A DNA stretch of 64,000 bases from Panopea generosa (taxonomy: Eukaryota > Mollusca > Bivalvia > Adapedonta > Hiatellidae): positions 14,582,086 through 14,646,085 of the forward strand of contig CM055902.1 of the NCBI GenBank assembly GCA_029582155.1. The letters run 5' to 3'. The position numbers were made by a program, and so were the translations under genes. Positions 60,412 to 64,000 of the stretch are shown piece after piece. Each line of letters starts with the position of its first letter. Within the stretch, counting starts at the first letter, position 1. Below the pieces are notes generated by a model that saw nothing but the letters and a program-made list of their open reading frames with translations, was not told the origin of the DNA and searched no databases.

Positions 60412-62952
60412 GCGTTGTTGCAGTGGTGCATGCTTACTGCAAACAGTCACAATCTATTTTATTTATTTTTATTCATTAAGTGCAAGCAAATAAATTATTT
60501 GTTTAATTGAACGTATATAAACAGTTGTCTACTTTATAACAATTCTAAACTACTTTACCACGATGTTTGATGTAAAATACGAGTGTTTAATTAAAACATA
60601 CACTACGTTGTCACCATGACGAAATGACACGTTTACACTGTGCGTTATCTGCCAACGTATAGCTTCGTTTTTGATAGCATGCTGTCTTGCTTGAGAGAAA
60701 AGTAAAGATAATAATTAAACTAATTTTGTAATTTAATATCTCCAAATAATATATGTCATTTTTGCACATTGTAGTTGTTGTGGATTCGTGTTCTCCAAAA
60801 TACAGACTACAGAAACGTTAATCATTCCAGTTCATGTGATACCAGATCCGACAGATTTAGTTATGCACTACAGCTATCTCAGGGTAGCTTTTTAGATCAA
60901 TGCATCGTTTATTTGTTTATTTGGTCACTTATCTATCTCACTGCAGAAACCATAGCCGCCTTTGATAGCCATAAGGATTGCTGAAGACTGTTAATACAGA
61001 TAGCAATCTTTGAATATTTAGGAGACGGTTTAATCAATTTAAAAAACTACTCAGAAAAAAAAAAACATAGATGAAATATTTATAAAAATTTAATAACGCA
61101 ATGTGTGTTTAGGTAACATTAAGAGGTAATATTTAAAATCTTTTGACTTAAACTACTTGAAATACGACAAAAACAAGAGCAAAACAAACACGCTTTATTG
61201 TGATAGCGGTTTTAAGTGAGGAGATATTTCGCTAAGGTAATTAATTTATTTAAAAATTGTACGATCAGTGGGTCGTTCATGACATATTATCAACAAGGGT
61301 ACCACTTCTGAAAGTATCACTTGTACATATCTATAGTAAGAACATTTATGTCCAACAGAATACAATGCTTTCAAAGGGCATATCCATCACAACATCATAC
61401 ATAGCGGCATTACATGAAATAATTAACATTTATAGATACAGGTCACTGCTTGTGATAGATCTGTTGCAAACCTACTTCATTTAACCTTGGTTTACCAATG
61501 CACTTAACCATTACTCTCCCACCTCTACCAAATTATCAAATGAGAACATATATACAAGTTAGCTTCCTTAAAAAGTATTAAAAGGAGAGTTCAGCAAATT
61601 AGCTTAACAGAGTTGATTTTAGTTAAAAAAGATGATGTGTGGTGTGTCTAAATGACTGACCACTTGACTGGTAATATCGAATCTATGATATTTCTGCAAT
61701 ATAATCCACAATGTATGATGAAAAAGAGAACTCAGTCTAAATAAGCATCCATGTTAGTTAACCTCTATTCTGAAGACCTCTCCAATAAAAGTAACAATGT
61801 CAGACAATATCCTACATATTCGACACCTGCGGATATTGTAAAATTAAAAAATTCTTAGATTATAAAATATAAAACGGAGACAAATGCTGCTGCTATGTGC
61901 AGGCGCTCTTGATATAGAAGTAAGAGCAGCAATATATAAATATGTAAATGAACAACAAAATGTGATAATAGTCAAGTCTCATCGTCCGTTTAAGGCTTTG
62001 TGAATAATTCCCCATCATTAAGTTCCCTGTCATTCCTATTGTTTGAAACGCAGAGAGGAAAGCGTGGCCAACAACTCTTATTCGCTGTAACCTGTGTTTA
62101 TAAATTCGTAATATTGTTAACAAATAAAACAATTTTAAAGTGAAATTGACCCAAGATCTTACGAGACTAAGCCACATCAAACTAAATTCCAGATTAAGAC
62201 AAACCATGTCGCAGAAGTGTTTTTTATTTTAAATATGTATTAGTTTTGCAATTGACATGCCAATCAATTTATAAAATATGTTATTAATAGATGATTTGTG
62301 ATAACGTTATCCAAGTGTAAAAAATGTTTTATGTATGACAGTCATTAAAATAAAAACAGAGACCATTCAGAAGAAAAACAAATAAGGCCTGAAATGTAAA
62401 TTTGAATGGCAATTTCAGAATTAAAAATGTTGAGCTGACATTTATCATGCAAAATAGTTACTACCATTTGATTGAAAAATGAATAATCGTATAAATTACT
62501 TCTATTTGTTTTATTACAGACACTGATACCATCAGCCTGTGTATTTGGCGAAATGTTTAGTATGAAGTGGTTCCCATAGCAACAAATAACAAGTGTTCGA
62601 CAAGTAGTGTCGAACCGAACACATACGACTTAATTGGTGGATTGTCTTAGCATAGATAATAGAGATGAACATGATTAACATATTTATAATTGTGTTGAAC
62701 CATAAAAAAGTCATACAGTTATAAAACATATCGAAGACAAATTCTTCTTAATAATGAAATAGTTTCAGGATTGTATAGATTTAAGTTTTATAATGGAAAT
62801 ATATTGTTTTAACTAAGGACATTCAATGAAATAATACCATTTTGTGTCCATTGTGATAAAACATGGGTAAACAAACATATTTGTCACTACTACCGTATTC
62901 CTGTTTAGCTTTGATGAATTGTGGTCTCGATTTACATGTCACATCTATTGAT

Positions 62953-63123
62953 CTGACACGAGAACGACTATCGCTCCGCCCACTGCCCACGTGGTATTGT
63001 TTATCTAAGTAGATCTAATGTAGTGTTTACTTAGTTATGGTGTGTTTGTTAAAGGAAATGGTGACATAGCAACCAATATCGCTGATTGGATAATCGACTT
63101 ATTTGACTGACAGCCCGCGTCAA
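62953..63123 (-). repeat. GC-richer repeat copy with E-box and GC-box, right copy
   Basis: Its reverse complement reads GACGCGGGCTGTCAGTCAAA, then CCACGTGGGCAGTGGGCGGA, matching 10983-11164 in inverted orientation. It is outside the segmental duplication. Confidence 0.7.
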
Positions 63124-63479
63124 GTCATTTCCTAATGTTGTTTTCAAAACAACGATAGTAAGGTTTTCATTTCTTAATCATCGGAGAAATTATTAATACA
63201 TGTTTTATAAATGGATTGTTTTTCAAATGTGTTAAAATCGGAAAGGATGTCAATGACATTTTTTCTACTATAAATTTTTGATATAATCTCAACTCCATTT
63301 GTGCAAGGATCAATCCTCCCTTTCTTTCAGTGCAAGCATTTCGTATTTCAAATTAAATTGCATGTGTTTGAAAGATCTTTTATGGAGACCTTTAAAAAGG
63401 ACAATGATTTATATTTTGTTCTGTTAAAGTAATGTTCATATTTTATGTTTTCAATGGAATTTCATAAAAAAAAATGTTT

Positions 63480-64000
63480 CCTGTATTCACACTCGTCTGG
63501 CAACGATTAATTCTTTCTAAACCTTCCCTCACAGAGAAGGGTTTCGTATTTTGTGTTTTATCAATATAGTTACTTTCCAATCTGATATGGCAAGGATTAA
63601 TCATTGTCTGTTTGAGCAGAAGTTTCATATTTTGTGTTTTAACAATCAAGCTACTACGACAATGATTAATCCTTCTCTCCCAGAGAAGGGGTTGCATATT
63701 TTGAACTTCATCAAGTTAGATAATTCATAGTCGGCAAGGATTAATCATTGTCTCGCAGAGAAGAGGTTTCATATTTTGTGTTTAATCAACTGAACTACTT
63801 TTAAATCTGATATGGCAAGGATTAATCCTTGTCTGCCTGATTAGGGGTTTATATTTTGTGTTTTATCAATTGAGATAGTTCTAAAATTGGTACGACAAGG
63901 ATTGATCCTTTTCTCCCTGAGTAGGGTTACATATTTTGCATTTGATAAATTAAAAAACTCATAAGTCCGATATCGGCAAGGATTAATCCTTGTCTGCCAG
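63480..64000. repeat. ~80-bp tandem array with palindromic GGATTAATCC, 7 visible copies
   Basis: Unit (69-90 bp): GGCAAGGATTAATCCTTGTC, then TGCC(A/T)GA(G)-AAGGGGTT, then TCATATTTTGTGTTTTATCA and TTGAGCTACTT. Starts are near 63499, 63588, 63657, 63733, 63813, 63892 and 63974. The array runs off the window's right edge. A weaker relative (AAGGATCAATCCT) lies at 63305. Confidence 0.9.

Larger units (their letters stand above)
45845..62400. repeat. Segmental duplication, copy 2 (gene B and upstream flank)
   Basis: Direct-orientation counterpart of 15350-37340. The offset falls from about 30.5 kb at the gene 3' end to about 25 kb upstream of the promoters, because each copy has gained and lost different sequence. 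Confidence 0.78.

Noticed and set aside
63480-64000. CRISPR array
   Set aside because: Repeat and spacer are not separable: the whole ~80-bp unit is repeated, and the genome is eukaryotic.

Overview
The window is AT-rich, intron-bearing eukaryotic DNA with a heavy load of repeats. Its tRNA-derived SINEs, Tx1/L1-like and CR1/jockey-like LINEs, mariner and Harbinger relics and a CCP/EGF-like gene pair suggest a marine invertebrate, most likely a bivalve mollusc. That assignment is inference; no single marker proves it. Most long reading frames here are chance or microsatellite frames. The real genes had to be read exon by exon from splice sites.

The protein-coding content I can support is one pair of paralogous minus-strand genes. 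Gene A (15576-28142) has eight exons and would encode a 327-residue GPI-anchored surface or secreted protein: a signal peptide, four CCP (sushi) modules, one six-cysteine EGF-like module and a C-terminal GPI-attachment signal. Gene B (46084-60329) has four exons with the same first, second, CCP and last exons but only one CCP and no EGF module (107 residues). In both, the ATG is the last three bases of exon 1, behind a matching TATA box. The signal-peptide exon of both ends in a GC-AG donor, and all internal module junctions are phase 1. A reading-frame-dead copy of the EGF exon (20247-20374) and a recent tandem duplication of one CCP exon (18022-19985) show that module number in gene A has been changing.

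The gene pair sits in a larger tandem segmental duplication. About 15.35-37.3 kb (gene A plus upstream flank) matches about 45.85-62.4 kb (gene B plus upstream flank), with each copy separately filled by transposable elements. Gene B's first intron (8.9 kb) holds LINE fragments, a SINE and a MITE. Gene A's introns hold SINEs, minisatellites and copies of an unidentified ~640-bp repeat family.

Layout: 0-15 kb is gene-free repeats (a 48-bp satellite at 0.8-2.5 kb, SINEs, an inverted-repeat element). 15.6-28.2 kb is gene A. 28.2-45.8 kb is intergenic (local duplication, hairpin-containing tetranucleotide satellite, Tx1-like LINE, SINE, mariner-type MITE, degenerate tandem repeats). 46.1-60.4 kb is gene B. 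60.4-64 kb is gene B's upstream flank, an inverted copy of a repeat also seen at 11 kb, and an ~80-bp tandem array carrying palindromic GGATTAATCC sites that runs off the window. I see no rRNA, no convincing functional tRNA, no CRISPR and no bacterial features.
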